From Luteitalea pratensis (GTDB taxonomy: Bacteria; Acidobacteriota; Vicinamibacteria; Vicinamibacterales; Vicinamibacteraceae), in contig NZ_CP015136.1 of NCBI RefSeq assembly GCF_001618865.1, forward strand, positions 3,507,001 through 3,571,000: a stretch of 64,000 bases of DNA. Reading direction: 5' to 3'. A program made the translations under genes and the position numbers. A model generated the notes under the pieces. That model was given only the letters and a program-made list of their open reading frames with translations. It ran no database searches and was not told the origin of the DNA. Each line of letters starts with the position of its first letter. Positions within the stretch are counted from its first letter, which is position 1. Shown here one piece after another: positions 42,447-49,770 of this stretch.

Positions 42447-42494
42447 GTCGACCTTCCACCTCCGCCAAGGCTACGGCGGACAAGTCAGGTCGAC
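42447..42494 (+). repeat. 48-bp GTCGAC-bounded structured repeat, copy 2
   Basis: Same 48-base length and arms as the copy at 6592. The inner stem has changed on both sides (TCCGCC with GGCGGA) while remaining complementary. Confidence 0.85.
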
Positions 42495-42556
42495 GGCATG
42501 CCCGAACCTGCGGAATGCTCGACGCCTGCCGTCGATCTGGCGCTGGAGAATGCCTC

Positions 42557-42562
42557 TATACT
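42557..42562 (+). promoter_or_regulatory. Putative -10 box of the DUF1080 gene
   Basis: TATACT stands 58 bases upstream of the ATG and close to the end of a diverged direct repeat (GCTGGAGAAAGCC at about 42362, GCTGGAGAATGCC at 42542). No good -35 is visible. Confidence 0.35.
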
Positions 42563-42620
42563 GCAGCGCTGACCACGCTGGGGCGCTGTGCACCCCGCCG
42601 ATCTCCCAGGAGTTCTCTCG

Positions 42621-43307
42621 ATGACGCGGATTGCATCTCTGGCGCCTATCGCCATTCTGGGCCTGAACGTCGCGGCGTTCGCGCAACCGGCCGCGGCCAC
42701 GAAGGACGCGGGCTGGACGGCGTTGTTCGACGGCAAGTCGTTGGCCGGCTGGCGCGCCTTCAAGAGCGAGACGCCGCCACCCGGATGGATGGTCAAGGAC
42801 GGTGTCCTCGTGCACAGCGGCACGGGCGGCGACCTGATGACCGTCCGCGAGTTCGGGAGTTTCGAACTCGAACTCGACTACAAGATCGCGATCGGCGGCA
42901 ACAGCGGCATCATGTACCGCGTCGTCACCGAGGGCGATGCGCCCTACTGGAGCGGCCCCGAGTACCAGATCCTCGACAACGAGCGTCACCCCGACGCCAA
43001 GAACGGCCCGGACCGGCTCTCCGGCGCCAACTACGACCTGATCGCGCCGTCTGCCGCCGTGAGCAAGCCCGCAGGCGAGTGGAACACCGCGAAGATCGTC
43101 GTCCAGGGCAACCACGTGGAGCACTGGCTGAACGGCACCAGGGTGGTCGAGTACGAGTTCGGCAGTCCGGCCTGGACGACGCTGGTGGCCGAAAACAAGT
43201 TCAAGGCATGGCCGATCTACGGCAAGGCCGCCAGGGGACACATCGTGCTCCAGGATCACGGCAACGTCGTCGAGTTCCGCAACATCCGGATCAAGGACCT
43301 GAACTGA
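42621..43307 (+). CDS. Secreted DUF1080 protein, 3-keto-glycoside hydrolase/lyase-like
   Basis: 228 residues. Signal peptide MTRIASLAPIAILGLNVAAFAQ, then one PF06439 concanavalin-like domain: GWTALFDGKSLAGWR, GWMVKDGVLVHSG, SFELELDYKIAIGGNSGIMY, GPEYQILDNERHPDA, NTAKIVVQGNHVEHWLNG and the closing GNVVEFRNIRIKDL. Family knowledge: characterised members cleave 3-keto-glycosides made by sugar 3-dehydrogenases or Gfo/Idh/MocA enzymes. AGGAG lies eight bases before the ATG. It overlaps the MFS gene by one base and follows the exported oxidoreductase. Confidence 0.92.
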   Translation: MTRIASLAPIAILGLNVAAFAQPAAATKDAGWTALFDGKSLAGWRAFKSETPPPGWMVKDGVLVHSGTGGDLMTVREFGSFELELDYKIAIGGNSGIMYRVVTEGDAPYWSGPEYQILDNERHPDAKNGPDRLSGANYDLIAPSAAVSKPAGEWNTAKIVVQGNHVEHWLNGTRVVEYEFGSPAWTTLVAENKFKAWPIYGKAARGHIVLQDHGNVVEFRNIRIKDLN

Positions 43308-44518
43308 TGCCGATCGCCGTCCGCCTCAAGCTCTCCCTCCTCATGTTCCTCCAGTACTTCATCTGGGGGACGTGGTACGTGACGATGGGGCCGTACCTGA
43401 ACGAGACGCTCAAGTTCAGTGGCCCGCAGCAGGGGCTGGCCTATGGCGCCACCGCGCTGGCAGCCATCGTCTCGCCGTTCTTCGTGGGCATGGTCGCCGA
43501 CCGGTTCTTCGCCACCGAGAAGATTCTGGCGGTGCTGCACCTGGTGGGAGGGCTGCTGCTGTTCTACGTCTCGACCCTCGACAGCTTTAGCACCTTCTAT
43601 CCGGTGCTGCTGATCTACACCTTGTGCTACATGCCGACGCTGGCCCTGGCCAACTCGCTGTCGTTCCGGCAGATGAAGGATCCCGGCAAGGAGTTCCCCG
43701 GCATCCGGGTGCTCGGCACGATCGGCTGGATTGTCGCGGGTTATGCGATTGCGGTGCTCGGGTTCGGCACCAGTGCTGGCATGTTCCAGGCGGCCGCGGC
43801 CGCCTCGATCGCGCTCGGCCTCTACAGCTTTGCGCTCCCGCACACGCCCCCGACCAGCGTCGGCCACGCCGTCACCATGCGCGACATTCTCGGCCTCGAC
43901 GCACTCGCGCTGATGAAGGAACGCTCGTTCCTGATCTTCGTGCTCGGCTCATTCCTGATCTGCATCCCGCTGCAGTTCTACTACGGGCTCGCGGGCACGT
44001 TCCTCAGCGAGATCGGCGTGGCGAATGTATCGAGCAAGATGACGCTCGGTCAGTGGTCCGAGATCGGCTTCATGCTCCTGATGCCGTTCTTCTTCGTCCG
44101 GCTCGGCGTGAAGTGGATGCTGATCGTCGGCATGATCGCGTGGACGGTGCGCTACACGTTGTTCGCCCTCGGGGATGCAGGCGCGGGGATGTGGATGCTT
44201 TACGTTGGCATCCTGCTGCACGGCATCTGCTACGACTTCTTCTTCGTCACCGGCCAGATCTACGTCGACAAGAAGGCGCCGGCGCATCTGCGCGGTGCGG
44301 CACAGGGCTTCATCGCGTTCGTCACGCTGGGCGTCGGCATGTTCATCGGCTCGCTCGTGTTCGGACCGGTCGTCGACGCCTACAAGCTGGTCGACGCCTC
44401 GGGCGTCGTCAGCCACACCTGGTCCGCCATCTGGGTCTTTCCGGCTGCCGCCGCATTGCTGGTGCTCGTCCTCTTCGCCGCGATGTTCAACGACCGCGTG
44501 GCGACCGAAGCAAAGTAG
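43307..44518 (+). CDS. MFS sugar/nucleoside:H+ symporter (NHS-type)
   Basis: 403-residue inner-membrane protein, about 12 helices. The first helix LMFLQYFIWGTWYVTMGPYL and the segment FVGMVADRFFATEKILAVLH match the nucleoside/sugar symporter family found beside DUF1080 and Gfo/Idh/MocA genes. The ATG overlaps the DUF1080 TGA (TGATG), so expression is coupled. It probably imports the keto-sugar or monosaccharide released by the DUF1080 enzyme. Substrate assignment is inferred. Confidence 0.9.
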   Translation: MPIAVRLKLSLLMFLQYFIWGTWYVTMGPYLNETLKFSGPQQGLAYGATALAAIVSPFFVGMVADRFFATEKILAVLHLVGGLLLFYVSTLDSFSTFYPVLLIYTLCYMPTLALANSLSFRQMKDPGKEFPGIRVLGTIGWIVAGYAIAVLGFGTSAGMFQAAAAASIALGLYSFALPHTPPTSVGHAVTMRDILGLDALALMKERSFLIFVLGSFLICIPLQFYYGLAGTFLSEIGVANVSSKMTLGQWSEIGFMLLMPFFFVRLGVKWMLIVGMIAWTVRYTLFALGDAGAGMWMLYVGILLHGICYDFFFVTGQIYVDKKAPAHLRGAAQGFIAFVTLGVGMFIGSLVFGPVVDAYKLVDASGVVSHTWSAIWVFPAAAALLVLVLFAAMFNDRVATEAK

Positions 44519-44528
44519 GACACGCGCC

Positions 44529-44627
44529 ATTTCACAATTTCAGAAGTTCAGAATTCCACTACCGCCGCCACGCGTAGGACTGTCCCGGTGGTGGTGAAAT
44601 TCTGAAATTCCTGCAATTCTGCAATTC
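44529..44627. repeat. Inverted pair of AT-rich octamer arrays (C3)
   Basis: Left arm 44529-44560: ATTTCACA, ATTTCAGA, AGTTCAGA, ATTCCACT. Right arm 44596-44627: GAAATTCT, GAAATTCC, TGCAATTC, TGCAATTC. The array ends three bases before the ATG of the next gene, so it displaces any Shine-Dalgarno site. Confidence 0.88.
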
Positions 44628-44630
44628 CTG

Positions 44631-45407
44631 ATGTCGTCCCTCCGCACCGTCCACGTCACACGCTACGTGACGCCGCTTCGCGAGGGTGGGTCCCTCCCGG
44701 CGATCATCGAAGCCGATGACGATGGACTCTACGTGCTCAAGTTTCGGGGCGCGGGGCAGGGGCCCCGCGCGCTGATTGCCGAACTGGTGTCAGGCGAACT
44801 GGCGCGGGCGCTCGGCCTGCCGGTGCCGGAAGTGGTGTTTGTCGACCTGGATGCCGATCTGGCGCGGACCGAGCCAGATCCGGAGATCCAGGAACTGATC
44901 CGGGCCAGCGCAGGCCTCAATCTCGCGCTCGACTATCTCCCCGGATCGGTCGCCTTCGACCCGGTCGCGGATCGGGTCGATTCCACGCTGGCGTCCGAAG
45001 TGGTCTGGTTCGACGCGTTCACGGCCAACGTCGATCGCACCGCGCGCAACACCAACCTCCTGATGTGGCATCGCCGTCTGTGGTTGATCGACCATGGCGC
45101 GAGCCTGTATTTCCATCACGGGACACCGGCGGCGGAGTTCGTCCTCCGCGCCGACGATGCCTTCCCCCGCATCAGCGAGCACGTGCTGCTCGGGCGTGCA
45201 TCCGCGATCGGCGAGGCCGACATGCGGCTGACACCACGGCTCTCGGACGAGGTGATCGACGGCGTGACCGGGCACATTCCCGACGCCTGGCTTGGCGAGG
45301 GCGCGGAGGCGCAGCGCACTGCATACGCAGACTACCTGCGCGCGCGTGTTCGCGGCGCGCGATCGTTCATGGAGGAGGCGACCCGTGCGCGACTGTCACG
45401 CGTATGA
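44631..45407 (+). CDS. HipA-like kinase-fold protein (HipA_2 family)
   Basis: 258 residues, cytoplasmic. N-terminal GLYVLKFRGAGQGPRALIAE corresponds to the nucleotide-binding strand with its Lys. WFDAFTANVDRTARNTNLL has the catalytic Asp, and LWLIDHGASLYFHH the metal-binding Asp of a HipA/PI4K-like kinase. Unlike HipA toxins it lacks a HipB neighbour. Instead it is coupled to a DUF3037 gene (23-base overlap), an association common in bacteria. The ATG is immediately preceded by octamer repeats and has no ribosome site. Role unknown. Confidence 0.88.
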   Translation: MSSLRTVHVTRYVTPLREGGSLPAIIEADDDGLYVLKFRGAGQGPRALIAELVSGELARALGLPVPEVVFVDLDADLARTEPDPEIQELIRASAGLNLALDYLPGSVAFDPVADRVDSTLASEVVWFDAFTANVDRTARNTNLLMWHRRLWLIDHGASLYFHHGTPAAEFVLRADDAFPRISEHVLLGRASAIGEADMRLTPRLSDEVIDGVTGHIPDAWLGEGAEAQRTAYADYLRARVRGARSFMEEATRARLSRV

Positions 45408-45786
45408 CTACGCCGTGCTCCGGGTCGTGCCGCACGTCGAGCGCGAGGAGTTCGTCAACGTCGGCGTGATTCTCTCGTGCCCCGAGCGCCGCTTCCTCGG
45501 CACGCGGGTGCACCTGGATGCCACGCGACTGAAGGCGTTCGCGCCGACCCTGGATGAGGATATCGTCCGCAGCCACCTGGCATCGTTCGAGGCGGTGTGC
45601 CGGGGCGGGGCAGACGCGGGCCCCATTGGCGCGCTCCCGGCGCGGCAGCGGTTCCACTGGCTCGTGGCGCCCCGCAGTACCGTGATCCAGACGTCGCCGG
45701 CGCACACCGGCTGGTGCCGCGACCCGGAGGACACGCTCGAGAGATTGTTGCGGCAGTACGTCATCACTGACGCCTCTAACGCCTAG
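45385..45786 (+). CDS. DUF3037 protein, partner of HipA_2
   Basis: 133 residues from a GTG start (MRDCHAYDYAVLRVVPHVER) with GAGGAGG upstream. Conserved DUF3037 segments are EEFVNVGVILSCPERRFLG, DATRLKAFAPTLDE and RFHWLVAPRSTVIQTSP. It overlaps the HipA_2 gene. The stop TAG (45784-45786) is unusual: its TA is the target dinucleotide of the IS630 element and its G is the first base of that element. Before insertion the same site would also have read TAG, so the protein is unchanged. Confidence 0.88.
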   Translation: MRDCHAYDYAVLRVVPHVEREEFVNVGVILSCPERRFLGTRVHLDATRLKAFAPTLDEDIVRSHLASFEAVCRGGADAGPIGALPARQRFHWLVAPRSTVIQTSPAHTGWCRDPEDTLERLLRQYVITDASNA

Positions 45787-46992
45787 TGTAGTGTCCAACA
45801 AATAGATGGACAACGTATACGGGACGGCGTAGGGTCAGAGGCATGCCCGCTGCTGTTCCCCCGATCAGCCTCAGTGCTACCGACCGGGACGAAATCGACC
45901 GGTGGTTGGACGCCCAGAACACCCCGCAGCAAGTCGCGTTGCGCAGTCGCATCGTGCTGGCAGCGGCGGCCGGGCACTCCGACTCCGGCATCGCCGCCGA
46001 CCTCGGGATCAATCGGAAGACCGTGATGTTGTGGCGTGCCCGATTCGCGGCAGGCGGCCTCACGAGTCTCTGGGAGATCGCGCCGGGGCGGGGGCGGAAG
46101 GCGACCTATGACGGCGCCAAGATCAAAGCGATCGTCGACACCACCCTGCAGACGCGGCCGGAGGGGACGACCCACTGGAGTTGCCGCCTGATGGCCGCAC
46201 GTCAGGGCGTCAGTAAGTCCACCGTCAGCACCATCTGGCGCAGCCATCATCTCCAGCCGCATCGGGTCACGCGGTTCAAGTTGTCGCGGGACCCGCACTT
46301 CTTGGCGAAGCTCACCGATGTCGTGGGGCTCTACCTGAATCCGCCGCAGCAGGCCCTGGTGCTGTGTGTCGATGAAAAGAGCCAGATTCAGGCGCTCGAT
46401 CGTACGCAGCCGGGCCTCCCGTTGAAGAAGGGCCGCTGCGGCACGATGACGCATGACTACAAGCGCAATGGCACGACGACCCTGTTTGCCGCCCTGGAGA
46501 TCTTGGAAGGACGGGTCGTCGGCCAGTGTTACGAACGCCACCGACACCAAGAGTTCGTCAAGTTTCTGCGCACGCTGGACCACGAGTTTCCTGGCCCGGT
46601 GCCATTGCACTTGGTGTTAGATAACTACGGCACGCACACCCATCCCACGGTCCGCGCCTGGCTCGCACGGCATCCGCGCTTTCTCCTGCATTTTGTCCCG
46701 ACCAGTTCCAGTTGGCTCAATCTTATTGAACGGTGGTTTGGGGAACTCACCGGGAAACGTGTCCGCCGCGGATCGTTCGCCAACGTGGAAGAATTGCAGC
46801 AAGCCATTCAGGAGTTTCTGGCCGCGTGGAACGCACACCCGAAGCCATTCGTGTGGACGGCGACCGTGCAACGGATCGAAGAGAAGCTCGCACGCTGCCG
46901 CCAAACGCTCGAGCAAATTCAGCCCGGCTCCACGCAGCCGCGCCGCCGACGGCGGTCCAAGGCGTTGTCCAGTTAATTCTCGGACACTACAC
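45786..46992 (+). mobile_element. Complete IS630-family insertion sequence
   Basis: 1207 bp with perfect 11-bp terminal inverted repeats GTGTAGTGTCC, extended by a second matching block GGACAAC after 11 variable bases on each side. Flanked by TA on both sides (45784-45785 and 46993-46994), the target duplication typical of the IS630/Tc1 group. One intact transposase gene. It is inserted in a 7-bp repeat array. Confidence 0.95.
45843..46976 (+). CDS. IS630-family transposase
   Basis: 377 residues. N-terminal helix-turn-helix (AAGHSDSGIAADLGINRKTV), linker with GTTHWSCRLMAARQGVSKST, then the DDE domain: first Asp in LCVDEKSQIQALDR, second Asp in LVLDNYGTHTHP and Glu in SSWLNLIERWFGEL. The Lys/Arg-rich C-terminus is RRRRRSK. 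A single uninterrupted frame within intact ends suggests the element is active or recently was. Confidence 0.96.
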   Translation: MPAAVPPISLSATDRDEIDRWLDAQNTPQQVALRSRIVLAAAAGHSDSGIAADLGINRKTVMLWRARFAAGGLTSLWEIAPGRGRKATYDGAKIKAIVDTTLQTRPEGTTHWSCRLMAARQGVSKSTVSTIWRSHHLQPHRVTRFKLSRDPHFLAKLTDVVGLYLNPPQQALVLCVDEKSQIQALDRTQPGLPLKKGRCGTMTHDYKRNGTTTLFAALEILEGRVVGQCYERHRHQEFVKFLRTLDHEFPGPVPLHLVLDNYGTHTHPTVRAWLARHPRFLLHFVPTSSSWLNLIERWFGELTGKRVRRGSFANVEELQQAIQEFLAAWNAHPKPFVWTATVQRIEEKLARCRQTLEQIQPGSTQPRRRRRSKALSS

Positions 46993-46996
46993 TAGC

Positions 46997-47080
46997 GCCT
47001 ACAGCCGACCGCCTACGGCCGACCGCCTACGGCCTACGGGTTTGCGGCTGCAGGCTGCAGGCCGCAGCCTACTGCGTACC
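46997..47080. repeat. Heptamer array, twelve consecutive units
   Basis: GCCTACA, GCCGACC, GCCTACG, GCCGACC, GCCTACG x2, GGTTTGC, GGCTGCA x2, GGCCGCA, GCCTACT, GCGTACC, all in 7-bp register. With the IS630 element removed the register continues leftwards into the end of the DUF3037 gene (TAACGCC, TAGCGCC). Confidence 0.9.
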
Positions 47081-47160
47081 ACGCACGGTTGTAGGCGCCG
47101 ACCTTCAGGCCGGCGCTGCCACGCGCCTGGTGTCGCCATCTTTCAGGAAGATCACTGACC

Positions 47161-47208
47161 GTCGACCTGACTTGTCCGCCGTAGCCTTGGCGAAGATGGA
47201 GGGTCGAC
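47161..47208 (-). repeat. 48-bp GTCGAC-bounded structured repeat, copy 3
   Basis: Opposite orientation to copies 1 and 2, same length and outer arms; the core reads GCCGTAGCCTTGGCGAAG on the plus strand. Confidence 0.85.
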
Positions 47209-47224
47209 AGCACGCTTGCCGGAA

Positions 47225-47440
47225 GGTCGACGGCAACGTGATAACGCCAAACGCCAGACGTCGAACGCCAACAGCAAGGACCTGAGCCCTGAACCCTGCG
47301 ACCTGAGGCTCTACCGACTTGGGTCCTGAGGCCTGAGACCTGAGACCTGAGCCCTGCGGCCTGAGCGAAGAGCCCTTGAGACCTGTGACCTGAGACCTGA
47401 GACCTGAAGCCGCAGGCTGCAGGCTGCAGGCCGTAGGCCG
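47225..47440. repeat. Heptamer arrays, AACGCCA, CCTGAGA and CTGCAGG types
   Basis: Three unrelated seed words follow one another, each in 7-bp steps: AACGCCA near 47227-47265, CCTGAGA/CCTGAGC from 47280 to about 47405 (with a few phase breaks), and CTGCAGG/CCGTAGG to 47440. There is no gene in 46977-47608. Confidence 0.85.
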
Positions 47441-47608
47441 GACGTGCAACGTTGGCGCGCGACGTGCAGTAGTCCCTCTCGTCAGCGTGCGCGCCGCCAC
47501 GGCGATCACGACGCTGCGGCCTCGCGGCCGCGGCTGGCGTGGTCCCTTCGTGTGGCGTGCGTGCGACCAGAATCGTCAGTGAGCGCTCAGACCTGTAAGG
47601 AGACGTAC

Positions 47609-48166
47609 ATGAACGTGAGGGGATGGTCCGTGATCTGGGCGCCGATGGCCCTGGTCCTCGCCTGTGGGCTTTCCGGCTGCTCGTCGTCGGCGCCCGCGGC
47701 GGAGGTGTCGGCAGCCGCGGCGGTCAACGGACCCGCGGCGCCCAAGGCCCTGGAGGACGCCACGGCGACCGTCTTCGAAGACGAGGAAGCGCACGCCGAT
47801 CGGCCGCCGCACGGCGGCGTCGTGGTGGCGCTCGGACCGCATGCTGCGCATGCCGAGGTGGTGGCCGTGCCCGACAACGGCGAACTGTCGCTCTACGTGC
47901 TGGATGCCGAAGGGCAACCGGGGCAGCGCATCGCCCAGCCGAAGGTGGTCGTGGACGTCGAGACGAGCGGGCGCCTCGTGCGACTGGAGATGGTGGCCGC
48001 CCCGGACGAGGGCCTCGGGGAGCGTGTCGGGGATGCGTCGCATTTCGTCGTCAAATCGGACGAACTGCTGCGCATGGCCGCCGCGAAGGTCACGGTGAAG
48101 TGGCTCGGCGTCAACGGGCAGGTTTACAGCGACGTGGTCGTCGACTGGGCAGCGGCGGCACCCTGA
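47609..48166 (+). CDS. Lipoprotein with His-rich segment, unknown function
   Basis: 185 residues. Signal peptide II with lipobox LSGC (Cys 24). The mature protein has HADRPPHGGVVVALGPHAAH at about residues 65-85, a His-rich motif also found at the N-terminus of some heavy-metal efflux adaptor and periplasmic metal-binding proteins. Beta strands follow (LSLYVLDAEGQPG, KVTVKWLGVNGQVYSDVVV). TAAGGAGA upstream supports the ATG. A metal-sensing or binding role is inferred from the motif alone. No efflux genes are adjacent. Confidence 0.8.
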   Translation: MNVRGWSVIWAPMALVLACGLSGCSSSAPAAEVSAAAAVNGPAAPKALEDATATVFEDEEAHADRPPHGGVVVALGPHAAHAEVVAVPDNGELSLYVLDAEGQPGQRIAQPKVVVDVETSGRLVRLEMVAAPDEGLGERVGDASHFVVKSDELLRMAAAKVTVKWLGVNGQVYSDVVVDWAAAAP

Positions 48167-48198
48167 CACGTCTCCCTTAACGGATTCCAGCGCGATTG

Positions 48199-48285
48199 GG
48201 TAGGGACGGCTGTCCCAGCCGTCCATGTCCTCTGTTGACACCGATTCGCGCAGCAGATGGCCGGCTGGGACAGCCGGCCCTACCG
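48199..48285. repeat. Inverted pair of TCC-loop hairpins with altered stems (A6)
   Basis: Forward GACGGCTG-TCC-CAGCCGTC at 48205-48223. Reverse at 48259-48279 with arms GGCCGGCTG and CAGCCGGCC around GGA. The base pair next to the loop is G-C here instead of C-G, changed on both sides, while the TCC loop is kept. Confidence 0.9.
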
Positions 48286-48370
48286 TCGACGAGGTCAGCT
48301 GTTTGCGCACCGCTGGCGCGGTGTAGCACAATCCGGGCAGATCCGCAGTGGACCGCGGAGAGCCCACGCC

Positions 48371-49519
48371 GTGCCCATCTACCTCGACTATCACGCGACG
48401 ACCCCGGTGGATCCCAGGGTGTTCGCCGCCATGACTCCGTACTTCATGGAGATCTTCGGCAACCCCGCGAGTACCAGTCATCGCGTCGGGTTGCAGGCGC
48501 GGGCCGTCGTCGAGCAGGCCCGCCAGCGGATCGCGACGGCCCTCAATGCGTCGTCTCCGCGCGAGATCGTCTTCACGTCCGGTTCCACCGAATCCAACAA
48601 CCTCGCCATCAAGGGCGTGGTGCGCATGTACGAATCGCGCGGCCGTCACGTCCTGACGGCTGTCACGGAGCACAAGTGCGTCCTCAACGCCTGCAAGGCG
48701 CTGCGTGACGACGGCTACGAGGTCACCTTCCTGCCGGTGGCCAGCGATGGTTCGCTGTCGGTTGCCGATGTCGAAGGCGCCCTCCGTCCAGACACCGTGC
48801 TGGTGTCGCTGATGCACGCCAACAACGAGATCGGCGTGATCCACGACATCGCCGCGATCGGCGCGGTGTGCCGGGCCCGGGGCGTGCTGGTGCACACCGA
48901 TGCCACGCAATCGTTCGGCAAGGTGCCCGTGGACGTGCAGGCTTTGCACGTGGACCTGCTGTCCATGAGTGGTCACAAGATGTACGGCCCGAAGGGCGTC
49001 GGCGCGCTCTACGTGCGCACGCCCTGCACGCTCGCGCCCCAGCTCGATGGCGGCGGCCACGAATTCGGCCTTCGCAGCGGCACCCTGAACGTGCCCGGCA
49101 TCGTTGGTCTTGCCGATGCGGTCGTGCTCGCCGGCGCAGACCTCCAGACCGACCGTCACACGCAGCGCGCGATGCGCGATCGACTCTGGCTGGCGCTGCA
49201 GGACGCCTTTCCGTCGGTGCTGCTGAACGGGCCCGATCCGATCGCAAGTCCTGACCGGCGACTGCCCAACAACCTCAACGTGAGCGTGCCCGGCGCCGCC
49301 GGTGACGCCCTGCTCGCGGCCCTCGGTGACGACATCTGCGTCTCCACGAGCTCGGCATGCACGAGCGCATCCGGTGAGTCCTCGCATGTCCTCAGCGCGA
49401 TCGGCCGCGAGGAAGGCCTCACCAACCTGCGCATCAGCGTCGGGCGCCCGACCACTCTCACCGAGATCGACCAGGTGGTCGCGTGCATCAGCAGGGCCAC
49501 ATTAACGCCTAACGCCTAA
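48371..49519 (+). CDS. Cysteine desulfurase (NifS/IscS family)
   Basis: PLP enzyme that moves sulfur from cysteine to acceptors for Fe-S, thiamine or tRNA thiolation. 382 residues. IYLDYHATTPVDPRV opening, GNPASTSHRVG, FTSGSTESNNLAIKG, HANNEIGVIHDI, HTDATQSFGKVPVD, PLP lysine in MSGHKMYGPKGVGALYV, mobile Cys loop in STSSACTSASGESSHVL, and RISVGRPTT. GTG start chosen because the fold begins there; upstream codons are repeat-derived. No isc or suf partners are adjacent, so it may serve tRNA thiolation. The stop codon lies in a 7-bp array (TAACGCC). Confidence 0.94.
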   Translation: MPIYLDYHATTPVDPRVFAAMTPYFMEIFGNPASTSHRVGLQARAVVEQARQRIATALNASSPREIVFTSGSTESNNLAIKGVVRMYESRGRHVLTAVTEHKCVLNACKALRDDGYEVTFLPVASDGSLSVADVEGALRPDTVLVSLMHANNEIGVIHDIAAIGAVCRARGVLVHTDATQSFGKVPVDVQALHVDLLSMSGHKMYGPKGVGALYVRTPCTLAPQLDGGGHEFGLRSGTLNVPGIVGLADAVVLAGADLQTDRHTQRAMRDRLWLALQDAFPSVLLNGPDPIASPDRRLPNNLNVSVPGAAGDALLAALGDDICVSTSSACTSASGESSHVLSAIGREEGLTNLRISVGRPTTLTEIDQVVACISRATLTPNA

Positions 49520-49710
49520 CGTTTAACGGGAACGCTTGACGCTTGCTAACGTTTGGCGCCTTACGGCTTGCGGCTCATGTCTTGTTGGCCTGAGGCCTGA
49601 GGCCTGAGACCTGAGACCTGAGACCTGAGACCTGAGACGTGAGACGTGAGCCTTGAGCCGTGCGTCCCCCTGGAGCCCGCAGGCTGCAGGCCGGAGGCTG
49701 GTGATACCAA
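49501..49710. repeat. Heptamer arrays, TAACGCC, CCTGAGA and GCAGGCT types
   Basis: TAACGCC, TAACGCC, TAACGTT, TAACGGG from 49504, the first two straddling the end of the cysteine desulfurase gene. Ten units at 49589-49658: CCTGAGG x2, CCTGAGA x5, CGTGAGA, CGTGAGC, CTTGAGC. Then GCAGGCTGCAGG-type words to about 49700. Confidence 0.9.
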
Positions 49711-49770
49711 ATGCCTGATGTTCGAAGGCCCACGGCCGACCGACTAAGGCCGACAAGGAGTCCGTCACTG

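Noticed and set aside
42351-42572. Small open frame before the DUF1080 gene
   Set aside because: It covers the 48-bp repeat and promoter region; no ribosome site or family.
49501-49710. Possible CRISPR array
   Set aside because: Units are 7 bases with no spacers; no cas gene is present anywhere in the window.
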